A stretch of 64,000 bases of DNA from Comamonas sp. GB3 AK4-5 (GTDB taxonomy: Bacteria > Pseudomonadota > Gammaproteobacteria > Burkholderiales > Burkholderiaceae_C): the NCBI RefSeq assembly GCF_041320665.1, contig NZ_CP166730.1, forward strand, positions 1,426,001 to 1,490,000, given 5' to 3'. A program made the translations under genes and the position numbers. Positions within the stretch are counted from its first letter, which is position 1, and every line of letters starts with the position of its first letter. Below the pieces are notes generated by a model that was not told where the DNA came from, did not search any database, and saw only the letters and a program-made list of their open reading frames with translations. Shown piece by piece: positions 27,889-37,723 of this stretch.

Positions 27889-28002
27889 CTCCCCTCGCGG
27901 GGGAGGGTTGGGGTGGGGGCCAGCGGCGCACATGCCTCCCAGGTGCTGGCCGCTGTTCAGGGGGCCGCCCCCATCCCCACCTTCCCCCGAAGGGGAAGGA
28001 GT
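27889..28002. repeat. Facing pair of C-rich/G-rich hairpins after mutS
   Basis: CCCTCCCC-GGGGAGGGTTGGGGTGG at the left and CCCATCCCCACCTTCCCCC-GGGGAAGGA at the right are inverted relative to each other and separated by ~50 bases. The pair ends 13 bases from the mutS stop. It resembles the pair between mdtB and mdtC. Confidence 0.65.
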
Positions 28003-28014
28003 CATACCAAGGGG

Positions 28015-30699
28015 TCAAGTTCGTTGTGCCAGCTTCTTCAGCTGGTACAACGCCTCCAGCGCCTCGCGCGGGCTGAGGGCGTCGGGGTGGATCTGGGCCA
28101 GGGCCGCATCGATGGGGCTGGCGCCCAGGTCGGTGTCGGCGGTGGGCGGGGCTTCAAACAAGTCCACCTGCAGGCGGTCCTCGTTGGCGCGTTCTTCCAG
28201 CGTGGCCAGGGCGTGGCGGGCGTGATTCAGCACGCCGGCGGGCATGCCGGCCAGCTTGGCCACGTGGATACCGTAGCTGCGGCTGGCGGGGCCGGGCTGG
28301 ATTTCGTGCAGGAAGACGATGTCCGTGCCGGCTTCGGCCGCGCCCACATGCACATTGATGGCGGCCTTGGCCTTGGCGGGCAGGTCGGTCAGCTCAAAGT
28401 AGTGGGTGGCAAACAGGGTGAAGGCCTTGGTTTTGTCGTGCAGCTGGGTGGCAATGCCGCTGGCCAGGGCCAGGCCGTCAAAGGTGCTGGTGCCGCGGCC
28501 AATCTCGTCCATCAACACCAGGGAATGGGGCGTGGCGGCATGCAGAATCTGCGCGGCCTCGGTCATCTCCATCATGAAGGTGGACTGGGCATTGGCCAGG
28601 TCGTCCGCCGCGCCAATGCGGGTGTGGATGGCGTCGATAGGGCCCAGCAGGCAACGTGCGGCCGGCACATGGCAGCCCATGCTGGCCAGCAGCGTGATCA
28701 AGGCGACCTGGCGCATATAGGTCGACTTACCGCCCATGTTGGGGCCGGTGATGATCTGCATGCGGGTGTTCGTGCCCAGCTGCGTGTGGTTGGGGATGAA
28801 GCTGCCGCTCGAAGTTTCGGCCATGCGCGCCTCGACCACGGGGTGGCGGCCGGCTTCGATCTCGATGCAGGGAATCTGCGTGAACTCGGGCGCGCACCAC
28901 TGCAGCGTCAGGCTGCGCTCGGCCAGGGTGCACAGCACATCCAGCGCGGCCAGGGCCTGGGCCACGCGGGTGAGGCCGGCCACATGGGGCTGGAGCTGGT
29001 CCAGCACCTGTTCGTACAACAGCTTCTCGCGCTGCAGGGCGCGTTCCTGCGCGGACAAGGCCTTGTCCTCAAAGGCCTTGAGCTCGGGCGTGATGTAGCG
29101 CTCGGCGTTCTTCAGTGTCTGGCGGCGGCGGTAGCGCTCGGGCACCGCGTCCTTATAGCTGTTGGTGATCTCGATGTAGAAGCCGTGCACCTTGTTGAAC
29201 TGCACGCGCAGATTGGGAATGTTGGTGAGCAGCTTTTCCTTGGCTTCCAGCTCCAGCAAAAAACCGTCGCAGTTGTCCTGGATGGCGCGCAGCTCGTCCA
29301 GCTCGGCATCAAAGCCGGTGGCAATCACGCCGCCGTCGCGCACCAGGGCGGCGGGCTCCTCCTGGATGGCGCGGGTCAGCAGCTCGGCACAGCCTTCGGG
29401 TGGGACCAGGTCGGCAAAAATCTGGTTCAAATAGTCCGAAGGCGCATTGCCAGACAGCGCCAGCTGCTGCGCTTTGTGTAGCGTCTTGCCCAGGGCCACC
29501 AGCTCGCGCGGGCGCACCTGGCGCAAGGCGGTGCGGGCGGTGATGCGCTCCACATCGCTGACGCCCTTCATGGCGTCGCGCAGGCTTTGCCAGGGCGCTG
29601 TGCCGCTGCCCTGGCCGCGCAGCACCTGGGTGGCCTGCAAGCGGGCGATGGCATGGCTGCGGTCGCGGCGTGGCTCCAGCAGCCAGTGTTTGAGCAAGCG
29701 GCTGCCCATGCCGGTCATGCAGGTGTCCAGCAGCGCAAACAGCGTGGGGCCGTCTTCGCCGCGCAGGGTTTTGACCAGCTCCAGATTGCGGCAGGTGGCC
29801 GGGGGCAGGGCGATGAGCTCGTCATCGCGCTGTACCTGAATGCTGTGCAAATGGGTGAGGCTGCGGCCCTGGGTGTGCTCGGCATAGCTCAGCAGCGCGG
29901 CGCAGGCGGCATGGGCCAGGGGCAGGTCTTCGGCATGCCAGGCATTGAGGTTGGCGCTGCCCAATTGCTCCAGCAGCTTGCGCTTGCCCAGACCGCTGTC
30001 GAACTGCCAGTCGGGCCGCGGTGTCAGTGGTGCGGCCAGGCTGCCGGACTGGCGCAGGGCGTACAGGCCTTTTTCAAAACGCTCGGTTACGCCGGCGCTG
30101 TACAGCACTTCGCTGGGGTTGATGCGTGCCAGCCAGGCGCCCAGCTCGTCGGCGCCGCATTCGGCCATATGGATGCGGCCTTGCGTCACGCTCAACCAGG
30201 CCAGGCCGCAGCGCTGGCGGCCTGCGGTGTGCAGGGCCAGCAGCATGGCTTCTTGCTTGTCGTTCAGCAGCTCGCTGTCGGTGATGGTGCCGGGCGTGAC
30301 CACGCGCACCACCTTGCGCTCCACCGGGCCCTTGCCCACACCGACCTCGCCCACCTGTTCGCAAATCGCTACCGATTCGCCCATTTTGATGAGGCGGCCC
30401 AGATAGCTCTCCAGCGCATGAAACGGCACGCCGGCCATGGCCACCGGAAAGCCCGCCGACTGACCACGCGTGGTCTGGGTGATGTCCAGCAGGCGGGCGG
30501 CTTTTTCGGCGTCTTCCCAGAACAGCTCGTAGAAGTCGCCCATGCGGTAGAGCACCAGGGTGTCGGGGTAGTCCGCCTTGATCGCCAGATACTGCGCCAT
30601 CATGGGCGTATGGGCCGACAGCGGCGCACTTTGGGGCGTGGCTGCGGGCGCAGGGGTTTCGTTCTGGGTGTCGGAAGAGGTGGGAGCCGGGCTGTGCAA
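28015..30699 (-). CDS. mutS: DNA mismatch repair protein MutS
   Basis: Recognises mismatches and small loops in newly replicated DNA and recruits MutL. The 894-residue protein has the mismatch-contacting MGDFYELF (F-x-E) near residue 53, connector, lever and clamp regions, then the ATPase with [13 protein letters not shown] (Walker A) and [15 protein letters not shown] (Walker B). The start is TTG at 30,699 with AGGA eight bases upstream; starting at the ATG pair of HTPMMAQY would drop ~32 N-terminal residues that are Pro/Ala/Ser-rich and weakly conserved. It is a single-gene unit. Confidence 0.96.
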   Translation of the reverse strand: MHSPAPTSSDTQNETPAPAATPQSAPLSAHTPMMAQYLAIKADYPDTLVLYRMGDFYELFWEDAEKAARLLDITQTTRGQSAGFPVAMAGVPFHALESYLGRLIKMGESVAICEQVGEVGVGKGPVERKVVRVVTPGTITDSELLNDKQEAMLLALHTAGRQRCGLAWLSVTQGRIHMAECGADELGAWLARINPSEVLYSAGVTERFEKGLYALRQSGSLAAPLTPRPDWQFDSGLGKRKLLEQLGSANLNAWHAEDLPLAHAACAALLSYAEHTQGRSLTHLHSIQVQRDDELIALPPATCRNLELVKTLRGEDGPTLFALLDTCMTGMGSRLLKHWLLEPRRDRSHAIARLQATQVLRGQGSGTAPWQSLRDAMKGVSDVERITARTALRQVRPRELVALGKTLHKAQQLALSGNAPSDYLNQIFADLVPPEGCAELLTRAIQEEPAALVRDGGVIATGFDAELDELRAIQDNCDGFLLELEAKEKLLTNIPNLRVQFNKVHGFYIEITNSYKDAVPERYRRRQTLKNAERYITPELKAFEDKALSAQERALQREKLLYEQVLDQLQPHVAGLTRVAQALAALDVLCTLAERSLTLQWCAPEFTQIPCIEIEAGRHPVVEARMAETSSGSFIPNHTQLGTNTRMQIITGPNMGGKSTYMRQVALITLLASMGCHVPAARCLLGPIDAIHTRIGAADDLANAQSTFMMEMTEAAQILHAATPHSLVLMDEIGRGTSTFDGLALASGIATQLHDKTKAFTLFATHYFELTDLPAKAKAAINVHVGAAEAGTDIVFLHEIQPGPASRSYGIHVAKLAGMPAGVLNHARHALATLEERANEDRLQVDLFEAPPTADTDLGASPIDAALAQIHPDALSPREALEALYQLKKLAQRT

Positions 30700-31390
30700 A
30701 GTGGAATTCCTTGAGGACTTGCGCCCACCAAAAGGGCACGGGCCGGGGCCTCAAGATGAGGCGCTGGCCTGAACCGGGTGGGCGTGCGTCATGTGCCACG
30801 CGCAGCGCCAGGCCGCGCGTGGGGATCAGCCGGCCATTATCCCGGATGGCAATACCGGGGCGTTGCTGAGGATGTCTTGCGGACTGGCCGTGCTGAAGTG
30901 TGAGCCACTGCCTGGGCATTCCATGCTGTTGTGTTCTTGCGGCGGGACGGTTGGAATGTGATGCGCATTCCTATTCTCATTTTGGTCGCGAGCAAGCCAT
31001 ATTGAGACCGTGTAAGCATCTTGTGCATGTCTGATTGACACCGAATGGTCTCAAAATGAATTTCAAATGCGGGTACTTACTTTTCAGGAAAATGCCTTTT
31101 GAAGCCAGGCGATGGGCAGGGTTACGGCATAGTAATAATTGATTTGATTTTTTGGGATTTTTCCTAATACTCAGGCAGCTTGTTTGAAAGAATTAGGGAT
31201 TAATTCGCAGAGAGGGTGAGTATTAGCTTCGGTGAAAAAATTGGTTTTGGGAAAAATCCTAAAGAAAACTGTAATCGAGTGTATAGCATTAGGGCTAATG
31301 TTTGATGAATATGTTTTTAGAACTTCTTCTTGAATGTATTCAAAGAGCATATACGCATCAATCGTCATTTAAAGTTTTCAAGGAGTCACC
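30700..31390. other. AT-rich gap before the fimbrial operon
   Basis: 690 bases without a convincing gene. The first ~300 are of normal composition; from ~31,050 the sequence becomes clearly AT-rich and stays lower in GC through the fimbrial genes. A minus-strand frame at 31,171-31,368 lacks a good ribosome site and resembles no family I know. The long leader probably holds the regulatory region of the fimbrial operon. Confidence 0.5.
31330..31343. promoter_or_regulatory. Inverted repeat upstream of the major fimbrial subunit
   Basis: TTGAAT-GT-ATTCAA is a 6+2+6 inverted repeat ~48 bases before the fimbrial subunit start. Its place suits an operator or an element within the leader. No local regulator gene is present, so the protein that might bind is unknown. 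Confidence 0.35.
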
Positions 31391-31957
31391 ATGAAGTCCT
31401 ATTTTCTGAAGCCTATTCTCTGTGCAGCTCTGTTGGCCGCTGGTGTGGCCCATGCTCAATCGGCCAGCACCAACACCGGCAGGGTGTATATGAAGGGGAA
31501 AATCATTGCCTCGACCTGTGAAGTGGTGGTGAACGGCCAGCCGGGTGCAAAAGATGCCACCGTGAACATGGGAACTTATGGTGTGGCTGATTTCAAAAAG
31601 GCGGGCGATCTGGTTGGCGGTTCCGGCATGGAAGGGCAGGTGAAATTCGAGCTGACCAATTGCCCGGAAGGCAAGAGTCAGGCGAAGCTGCAGTTGGAAG
31701 CAACGACAGTTTCAGGGGATAAATATACGATTAAGCTGGATGATGGTAGCAATAATGCAGGGAATGTCGGCATTCAGCTCTTTGATAAAAAAGAAATGGC
31801 CAACCCGCTGAGCCTGTCGCTGGTGCATAACTACCCGATTGATAAAGGGACGAATAAGGCCACCATCGAGTTGGTGGGTAAATATGTGAGTCTGGCGGAC
31901 ACCGTGACTCCAGGAGATGCGAATGGAAACTTTAACTATAAAATCAGCTACAATTGA
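31391..31957 (+). CDS. Type 1-like major fimbrial subunit
   Basis: Secreted pilin of the chaperone-usher pathway, 188 residues. The signal peptide ends at AHA-QSAS. The mature protein has the family GKIIASTCEV opening with the first Cys, the second Cys in ELTNCPEGKS, and the C-terminal beta strand ending YKISYN with the usual penultimate aromatic. Donor-strand exchange between subunits builds the rod. The ATG has AAGGAG upstream. A terminator follows within the operon, so this gene is probably made in excess over the later ones. Confidence 0.92.
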   Translation: MKSYFLKPILCAALLAAGVAHAQSASTNTGRVYMKGKIIASTCEVVVNGQPGAKDATVNMGTYGVADFKKAGDLVGGSGMEGQVKFELTNCPEGKSQAKLQLEATTVSGDKYTIKLDDGSNNAGNVGIQLFDKKEMANPLSLSLVHNYPIDKGTNKATIELVGKYVSLADTVTPGDANGNFNYKISYN

Positions 31958-32002
31958 AATAAGCAAAACACATGGTGTTTTAAAAACCATTCGTGTCTCA
32001 CG

Positions 32003-32026
32003 GGGGCGGCAGGTGCCGCCCTTTTT
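32003..32026 (+). terminator. Intra-operon hairpin terminator after the fimbrial subunit
   Basis: GGGCGGCA and TGCCGCCC form a perfect stem around GG, followed by five T. It stands between the subunit and the chaperone gene and would let most transcripts stop after the subunit. Confidence 0.75.
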
Positions 32027-32065
32027 CTTCACCAGGTTTTATTCATGCATTGGAGGAAATAACAA

Positions 32066-32740
32066 ATGATTAAGAAAATATTGTTTCTCGTGGCTACTAC
32101 CTGTGTTGGACTGAGCAATAGCTGGGCGGCGTTTTCTGTGGAAGCCACACGCCTGGTGTATGAAGAAAGCAATAAGAGTGAGCAAGTCACGGTGGCGAAC
32201 AAGGGGGGGAAAAACTATCTGGTGCAGTCCTGGATAGAAGATGCCAGTGGAAAGCACACCATGGACTTCCTGGCGGTGGCGCCGCTGTTCAAGCTCAAGG
32301 GTGATTCCAAACAATCCATTCAGATCATTCGCAACAGCGCGCAGCCGACGGACAGGGAATCGCTGTACTGGATCAATATCAAGTTCGTGGAGCCAACTTC
32401 CAAGGACGGAGTCAATGTGCTGCGCTATTCCTTGGTCAATAGAATCAAGCTGCTCCACCGCCCCGATGTGCTGCGTGATGTGCAGGTCGCGGAAGAAGTG
32501 AAGAAGTTGAAGGTTGCGGTGGAAGGCAAACAACTGGTATTGGAAAATCCCAGTGCGGTATATATCAATACGAATAATATTTATGTGAATGAGCAAGCCG
32601 TGGAAAACCCCGGGTATATTGCTCCGCATAGCTCGGCGCGTATCGACTTGGAAGAGGCTCCAAAGTCGAAAAGCCTTGTGCGTGTGAACTACATCAATGA
32701 CTATGGTGTGTCATTGAATCAGGAGTTTGGAATTCAGTGA
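32066..32740 (+). CDS. Periplasmic fimbrial chaperone (PapD/FimC family)
   Basis: Folds and delivers pilus subunits in the periplasm. The 224-residue protein has a signal peptide ending at SWA-AFSV. The two Ig-like domains carry the subunit-anchoring Arg in EATRLVYEE near the start of the mature protein and the Lys in NRIKLLHRP. The YWINIKFVEP block is the conserved edge of domain one. It is the second gene of the operon, before the usher. Confidence 0.94.
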   Translation: MIKKILFLVATTCVGLSNSWAAFSVEATRLVYEESNKSEQVTVANKGGKNYLVQSWIEDASGKHTMDFLAVAPLFKLKGDSKQSIQIIRNSAQPTDRESLYWINIKFVEPTSKDGVNVLRYSLVNRIKLLHRPDVLRDVQVAEEVKKLKVAVEGKQLVLENPSAVYINTNNIYVNEQAVENPGYIAPHSSARIDLEEAPKSKSLVRVNYINDYGVSLNQEFGIQ

Positions 32741-32895
32741 TTCATGAATATTTCAGCGAATGTGAATTTGTAATGTATACATAAATTCCTGCGCTGAGAA
32801 AGATAAACAGGTGTTTTGCGCGGCAGAATCAAGACCTAAAACACTCTGCGATTGAAGATAAATATTTATATCCACCCTGGCGGGTAGGGGAGGGG

Positions 32896-35361
32896 ATGTT
32901 GGATTTCAAACTAAATAAATTGCAAGGTGCGGTGCTGCTCGCGTGTGCTGCAATGGCGAAGTTTGCCATGGCAGAGGATTACTACCATGCCGATCTGCTG
33001 CGCATTGGCGGCGAGGCATTGCAAACCGAGGAAAAAATTGCAGTCCTGGCAGATAACGAATTTCTGCCGGGTACTTATGAAGTCAGGCTGAACATCAACC
33101 GCAAGCTGGCCATGGTGCGCGAGGTGGATTTTGTGTTGTACCAAGGTCATGTCACCCCCTGCCTGAGCAAGGAGCTGCTGACAGAGCTTGGGCTGAAGCT
33201 GCACGATGCCGAAGAGTTTGCGTGGGAAGGCCAGTCTTGCGTGGACTCCAGCAAGCTCGACTATGTGGACTTCATTGTCAACTGGGAGAACCGTTCGCTG
33301 AATTTGACCGTGCCGCAGATTCATGTGGATGAAAAGCGCCTGCTGAAGGCCCAGGAAAAGCTGTGGGACAACGGTGTCAACCACTTTTCCATGAACTATG
33401 CTTTCTCCTCCTACACCACCCAGGACAGCTCCTCCAACCAGTATCTGAATCTGAGGCCTCGCGTAAATATCGGGGCCTGGCGCTTGCAAAATTATTCGGT
33501 CTGGACCAACCAATCGAGCTGGAACCACATCAACACCAGCGCATCTCGCAGCCTGGTGGCCATACGCAGCGAAGTATCGCTGGGCGACACCTATTCGTCG
33601 TCGTCCATGTTTGATTCGCTCAAGCTGCGGGGGATGTCGCTGCAAAGCAGTGAGCAGATGCGGTCTGCCAACGAGCGCGGCTATGTGCCGGCGATTTCGG
33701 GTATTGCCAATACCGATGCGCTGCTGACCGTGGTGCAAAACGGCAACATCATTTACCGGGCGAATGTGCCAGCGGGCCCGTATGCGATTACGGATTACTA
33801 CCCCGCCAGCATGGGCGGCGATCTCACCGTCAGTTTGCGCGAGGCAGATGGTGAGGTGAAGACCTCGATTGTTCCCTACGCAGCCCTTCCCATCATGGAG
33901 AAGAAGGGGCGCTTTAAATACAGCTTCAGCAGCGGGCGCTTGCAAGAAGACACCGGGCCGGTGTCCAACCAGTATGTCAACCAGCTTGAGGTGGTCTATG
34001 GCCTGACGGAACAGCACACGGTCTACAGCGGCCTGCAGGTTTCGCAAAACTACAAGGCTGTGGTGTTGGGCGTTGGCTCCAACCTGGGCAGCTGGGGCGC
34101 GCTGGCCACCGACCTCACCCGCTCCTCCCATAAGCTGCCCGAGGGCCGGACTGAGTTGGGCAATGCCTTGAAGCTCAATTACGCCAAAGGCTTTGAGACG
34201 TCGACCATGCTGTCCATGACATATTCGCGCAGCCTGAACAATGGATTCGCCCGCTTTCGCTCGGCCGTGATGTCGCCGGATTCGGACCGTGAGAAGGCCC
34301 AGCTCAATCTGGCGTTGAGCCAGACATTGCCCAATGGCCTGGGTGGGCTTTCCATGAATATGTCGCGCTATGAGCACCAGAGCGGCCAGAGCACGCTCTC
34401 CTATAGCCTGGGCTACAACGGCTCGTACAAAAGCATCACCTATGGCGTGTATGTGAACAAGTACAGCAACGAGTGGAGCTTTGGCGGAAACACGGGCAGC
34501 TCGGTGTCGGTGACGGCCAGCATTCCCTTGTCATTGCTGACGGGCCAGACCCGAAGCAATACCTCGGTCAGCTATTCGGCCAGCCGCGACCAGAATCAGG
34601 ATATGGACCAGAGCGTGCGCCTGAGCGGCACGGCCATGGACAACCAGCTTTCCTGGGGCGGTTACCAAGGTTATGGCAACCATGGCATGGGCGCTTATGG
34701 CGGGATGAGTGGGACTTACCGCAGCAATATGGGCGATGTGAATGCCAGCTACGCCTATGCCGGAGGCGGCAACCGCAACTGGGGTTTCGGTGCGGTGGGT
34801 GCCATGACGGTCACGCCGTACGGGGCCGTCATGTCGCGCTCGCTGCATGAATCCAATGCCCTGGTGGTGGTGCCCGATGCCAAGAATGTGCGGGTCAAAA
34901 ACCAGGCATCGATTGAGACCAATCGCTGGGGTCTGGCCATTGTTCCGGGCATGGGCGCTTTTCGCAGCAACACCGTGTCGCTGTCGACCGACACCATTCC
35001 CGACAATGTGGAAATTGAAAACAACGTTGTGACCAATCTGTTCCCTACGAAGGGTGCGCTGATTTTGTCGCGTTTTGAGACCCGCCTGGGATACAAGGCC
35101 TTGTTCGTGGTGAACAACCAGGAAATCCCCACAGGCGCCAAGGCGCGCATCGCGGATACGGATACGGTCTCTGTGGCCAGTGGCTTCAACCAGATTTATA
35201 TGGTGATGCCCACCCAAAAGGGCAGGCTGGAACTGTCTTGGCTGCACGATGGCCAGGAGAAAAACTGCAGCATGGATTTTGATATTCAGCATGCCAACAA
35301 GGCTGGCGGGCTGTATCTGGTGAATGCCGCATGCCTGCCCAATCAGGAGGAATTGCAATGA
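32896..35361 (+). CDS. Outer-membrane fimbrial usher
   Basis: Outer-membrane assembly platform, 821 residues. After a signal peptide (cleavage near AMA-EDYYH) come the N-terminal periplasmic domain, a 24-strand barrel with its plug, and C-terminal domains ending in Cys pairs (KNCSMDF and NAACLPN). Typical blocks include VPAGPYAITDYYPA and ISGIANTDALLTVVQNG. It is near the normal 800-850 residue range. A weak ribosome site (GGGGAGGGG) precedes the ATG. The stop is overlapped by the next gene. Confidence 0.94.
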   Translation: MLDFKLNKLQGAVLLACAAMAKFAMAEDYYHADLLRIGGEALQTEEKIAVLADNEFLPGTYEVRLNINRKLAMVREVDFVLYQGHVTPCLSKELLTELGLKLHDAEEFAWEGQSCVDSSKLDYVDFIVNWENRSLNLTVPQIHVDEKRLLKAQEKLWDNGVNHFSMNYAFSSYTTQDSSSNQYLNLRPRVNIGAWRLQNYSVWTNQSSWNHINTSASRSLVAIRSEVSLGDTYSSSSMFDSLKLRGMSLQSSEQMRSANERGYVPAISGIANTDALLTVVQNGNIIYRANVPAGPYAITDYYPASMGGDLTVSLREADGEVKTSIVPYAALPIMEKKGRFKYSFSSGRLQEDTGPVSNQYVNQLEVVYGLTEQHTVYSGLQVSQNYKAVVLGVGSNLGSWGALATDLTRSSHKLPEGRTELGNALKLNYAKGFETSTMLSMTYSRSLNNGFARFRSAVMSPDSDREKAQLNLALSQTLPNGLGGLSMNMSRYEHQSGQSTLSYSLGYNGSYKSITYGVYVNKYSNEWSFGGNTGSSVSVTASIPLSLLTGQTRSNTSVSYSASRDQNQDMDQSVRLSGTAMDNQLSWGGYQGYGNHGMGAYGGMSGTYRSNMGDVNASYAYAGGGNRNWGFGAVGAMTVTPYGAVMSRSLHESNALVVVPDAKNVRVKNQASIETNRWGLAIVPGMGAFRSNTVSLSTDTIPDNVEIENNVVTNLFPTKGALILSRFETRLGYKALFVVNNQEIPTGAKARIADTDTVSVASGFNQIYMVMPTQKGRLELSWLHDGQEKNCSMDFDIQHANKAGGLYLVNAACLPNQEELQ

Positions 35362-36368
35362 CAAAAATGATTCGTTATCTCCCTTGGATACTGCTTTTTT
35401 CGCTGGGGTGGATGCACAGGGCATTTGCCGACTGTGCGCCTGGCGGCATCAACCACGGCACCATGATGGCAGAGGTCGTGTTGGATGTGACGGGCAATAT
35501 CAAGGCGGGTGATTTTATCGGCTCAGTCCCTTTCAGCCGGGAGCAGAACGTAAACACCCCTGTGGGCCATTGTGACCCGGGGACAGAGCTTTTGCTGTAT
35601 GCGTTTTCCAGCCCGGATGGCCGCAAGGCCAAATACTACGGGAATATTGATGGCCGCGAAGCCTTCTACATCTTCTATGGCGGGGCGGATTACGCCTACA
35701 CCATTGAGTGGGAGGGCTACCCCTTTAGCCTGGGTGGAACCAAGAAGCCCCAGGAAGGGGAGTGGACGACGCCGAATGGCTCCATGCTGCATATTTATGC
35801 AGCGGTGGACAATCCAAAACCGCTTTACAGCTGGCAGGGTGGAGACAATGCGCCTTATCTGGGGGCGATACGCTTGACGCCAACCAACCAGCAACGTGGT
35901 TTCAGCTATCGGGCCAAGTTCAATATCAAGGCCATCACCAGCTGTGAGGTGACCAACCGGGACTTGCATATTGATTTGCCCACCATCACCGTTGACAACT
36001 TTCCCTCGACTGGATTTTCCCAGCAAGAGGCCAAGGGACAGGATTATCTGAATGTGGCTTGCTCGGGGGATATGACGGCGTCCATCCGCATCAATAGCAT
36101 GTATGGCATGGCGTCTTACCAGGGCAAGAATGTGGTTTTCAAAACCCAGAACGAAGGTCAGGGGAGCAACGCATCGGGTTTTGGCTTTGTGCTGAGTTCC
36201 CCCAATTATGTGAATGGCTATTTTGCGGACAACGAAACCGTCTCGCTGGGAAAGATTGGCAGCAGCGGGGCCAGCATTCCCATCCAGGCAGAGTACTACC
36301 GCTATGGCGATAGCGTGCGCCCAGGGAGCATGCAGTCTGCCGCCTCATTCGTGATTGAGTTCAATTGA
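35358..36368 (+). CDS. Putative fimbrial tip adhesin
   Basis: The last gene of the chaperone-usher operon, 336 residues, starting at ATG 35,358 in an ATGA overlap with the usher and behind AGGAGG. A signal peptide ends near AFA-DCAPGG. The N-terminal ~180 residues are rich in Tyr, Trp and Gly and do not resemble a lectin domain I can name. From ~190 (KAITSCEVTNRDLHIDLPTI) the pilin domain begins, with its Cys pair (SCEV, VACSGD) and a closing beta strand SFVIEFN. This two-domain plan is that of FimH/PapG-type tip adhesins, so the receptor-binding part is probably new. Confidence 0.8.
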   Translation: MTKMIRYLPWILLFSLGWMHRAFADCAPGGINHGTMMAEVVLDVTGNIKAGDFIGSVPFSREQNVNTPVGHCDPGTELLLYAFSSPDGRKAKYYGNIDGREAFYIFYGGADYAYTIEWEGYPFSLGGTKKPQEGEWTTPNGSMLHIYAAVDNPKPLYSWQGGDNAPYLGAIRLTPTNQQRGFSYRAKFNIKAITSCEVTNRDLHIDLPTITVDNFPSTGFSQQEAKGQDYLNVACSGDMTASIRINSMYGMASYQGKNVVFKTQNEGQGSNASGFGFVLSSPNYVNGYFADNETVSLGKIGSSGASIPIQAEYYRYGDSVRPGSMQSAASFVIEFN

Positions 36369-36381
36369 GTGTGGCAGCCAC

Positions 36382-36412
36382 AAAAAACCGCCGGATCGGG
36401 GAGGTGCGGCGG
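36382..36412 (-). terminator. Terminator of the hydroxylase gene
   Basis: On the minus strand CCGCCG and CGGCGG pair around a loop, followed by six T. It lies between the convergent adhesin and hydroxylase genes. Confidence 0.75.
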
Positions 36413-36446
36413 CTGTTGGCAGGTGCCTGCAGGTGCTGGTAGGTCT

Positions 36447-37574
36447 CTATGGGCGCCGGGAGGCTGATTTCTGCCGGGTGTCTGGCATGGCGCCGGAGAG
36501 CGGAGGTGCTGAGGAGGAGAGGGCCTGGGCTTCCAGGTCTTGGTCGTGAATGGGGGCATAACCCGGCCCGCTGAAGGAGACATCGCCCAGGCGCCAGCCC
36601 GCGCGGCAGCGCACGGCTCCCCAAAAGCGCTGCAGCGTATACCACTGCATGGCAATCACGCCCATGCCGTTGTCGGCGTCCACCACGGGGTCGCCTACGC
36701 CCGTGGGGCGCATGGGCTCATCGTGATAGAGGGCAGTGCCAAAAAGCTGGTCCCACCAGGGCAGGACCTGGCCGAAGTTGCAGTTGTGGCGCTGGGGCCG
36801 CTGCGCATCCCGCAGCATGTGGTGATTGCGGTGAAAGCGCGGGCCTATCAACAGGCGCTCGCCCACCTTGCCCAGCCAGCCCAGGCGCAGCGCCACATTG
36901 GCGTGCGAGAAGTTTTGCACCAGCTCGCTGAGCAGCGCCAGCAGCGCGAACTCGGCGGGCTCCACGCCCATGGCCAGGGCCACGCAGGCCAGGATGATGG
37001 ATTGCAACATGCCATCCAGGTAATTGCTGCGGTCATTGGCCCAGCAGCCCATCTGGCGCTGGCTATGGTGCATGCTGTGCATGGCCCACCACCAGGGAAT
37101 GATGTGCTGGGCGCGGTGTATCCAGTAGTAGACGCAGTCATACACCATGTAATACACGGCAAACAACACATAGGGGTGGTCTTCAAACCACGGCAGCAGG
37201 GCCTTGAGGCCGCTGGCCTCGGTGGTCGAGGGGCCGGCGCCCAGCAAATGCGCAAACGGCATCAGCACCAGAAAGCTGAACAGTGGAAAAAGGCCCAGCA
37301 GCATCAGCAGCGTGAAGTTGCGGTCCACCGTGGTCAGGCGCCGGTCCTGCCAGTGCTCGGCGGGCAGCAGGCTCTCCAGTGGGCGCATCACCGCCGCAAT
37401 CAACAGCAGCTGGATGGCGGCGATCAGCACGGCCTCTGCGATCTCGCGCGGCTCGCCGGCAGCCTGTGCAATGTCCAGGGCCTGCACCACCGGCACCACG
37501 GCCTGTGTGCTCACCCAATCGATGGCCAGCTGCCAGTGCTGGCTGAAGAACTCAAAGAAAGAAGCCATGTCCAT
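36447..37574 (-). CDS. Sterol desaturase / fatty acid hydroxylase family protein
   Basis: Integral membrane di-iron enzyme of 375 residues with about five hydrophobic segments. The His clusters that bind iron are visible: HRAQH, HSMHHSQ and HRNHHMLRD, with a further HNCNF. Such enzymes hydroxylate or desaturate lipids in the membrane; the substrate is not evident in a bacterium without sterols. The C-terminal ~60 residues are hydrophilic. No ribosome site is clear at 37,574, and ATG at 37,568 is possible. It is not part of an operon. Confidence 0.88.
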   Translation of the reverse strand: MDMASFFEFFSQHWQLAIDWVSTQAVVPVVQALDIAQAAGEPREIAEAVLIAAIQLLLIAAVMRPLESLLPAEHWQDRRLTTVDRNFTLLMLLGLFPLFSFLVLMPFAHLLGAGPSTTEASGLKALLPWFEDHPYVLFAVYYMVYDCVYYWIHRAQHIIPWWWAMHSMHHSQRQMGCWANDRSNYLDGMLQSIILACVALAMGVEPAEFALLALLSELVQNFSHANVALRLGWLGKVGERLLIGPRFHRNHHMLRDAQRPQRHNCNFGQVLPWWDQLFGTALYHDEPMRPTGVGDPVVDADNGMGVIAMQWYTLQRFWGAVRCRAGWRLGDVSFSGPGYAPIHDQDLEAQALSSSAPPLSGAMPDTRQKSASRRP

Positions 37575-37662
37575 TCATGCAATAGCACCCGGCTGTTGCG
37601 GGCCGATCAAGAATTATCGAAGACCAATATGTGCAAACTGTGGAGGGCAGAGTGCTGCGGGC

Positions 37663-37690
37663 AAAAAACAAGGAGCCCATGGGCTCCTTG
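37663..37690 (-). terminator. Terminator of suhB
   Basis: The perfect inverted repeat CAAGGAGCCC/GGGCTCCTTG is followed on the minus strand by six T, 34 bases after the suhB stop. Confidence 0.85.
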
Positions 37691-37723
37691 TGTCGAGAGG
37701 TGCGGGCTTGTGCAGCTGCGGAT

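Noticed and set aside
31171..31368. A small minus-strand ORF in the AT-rich gap before the fimbrial genes
   Set aside because: No good ribosome site, no family resemblance, and AT-rich DNA easily gives such frames; kept only as a remark.
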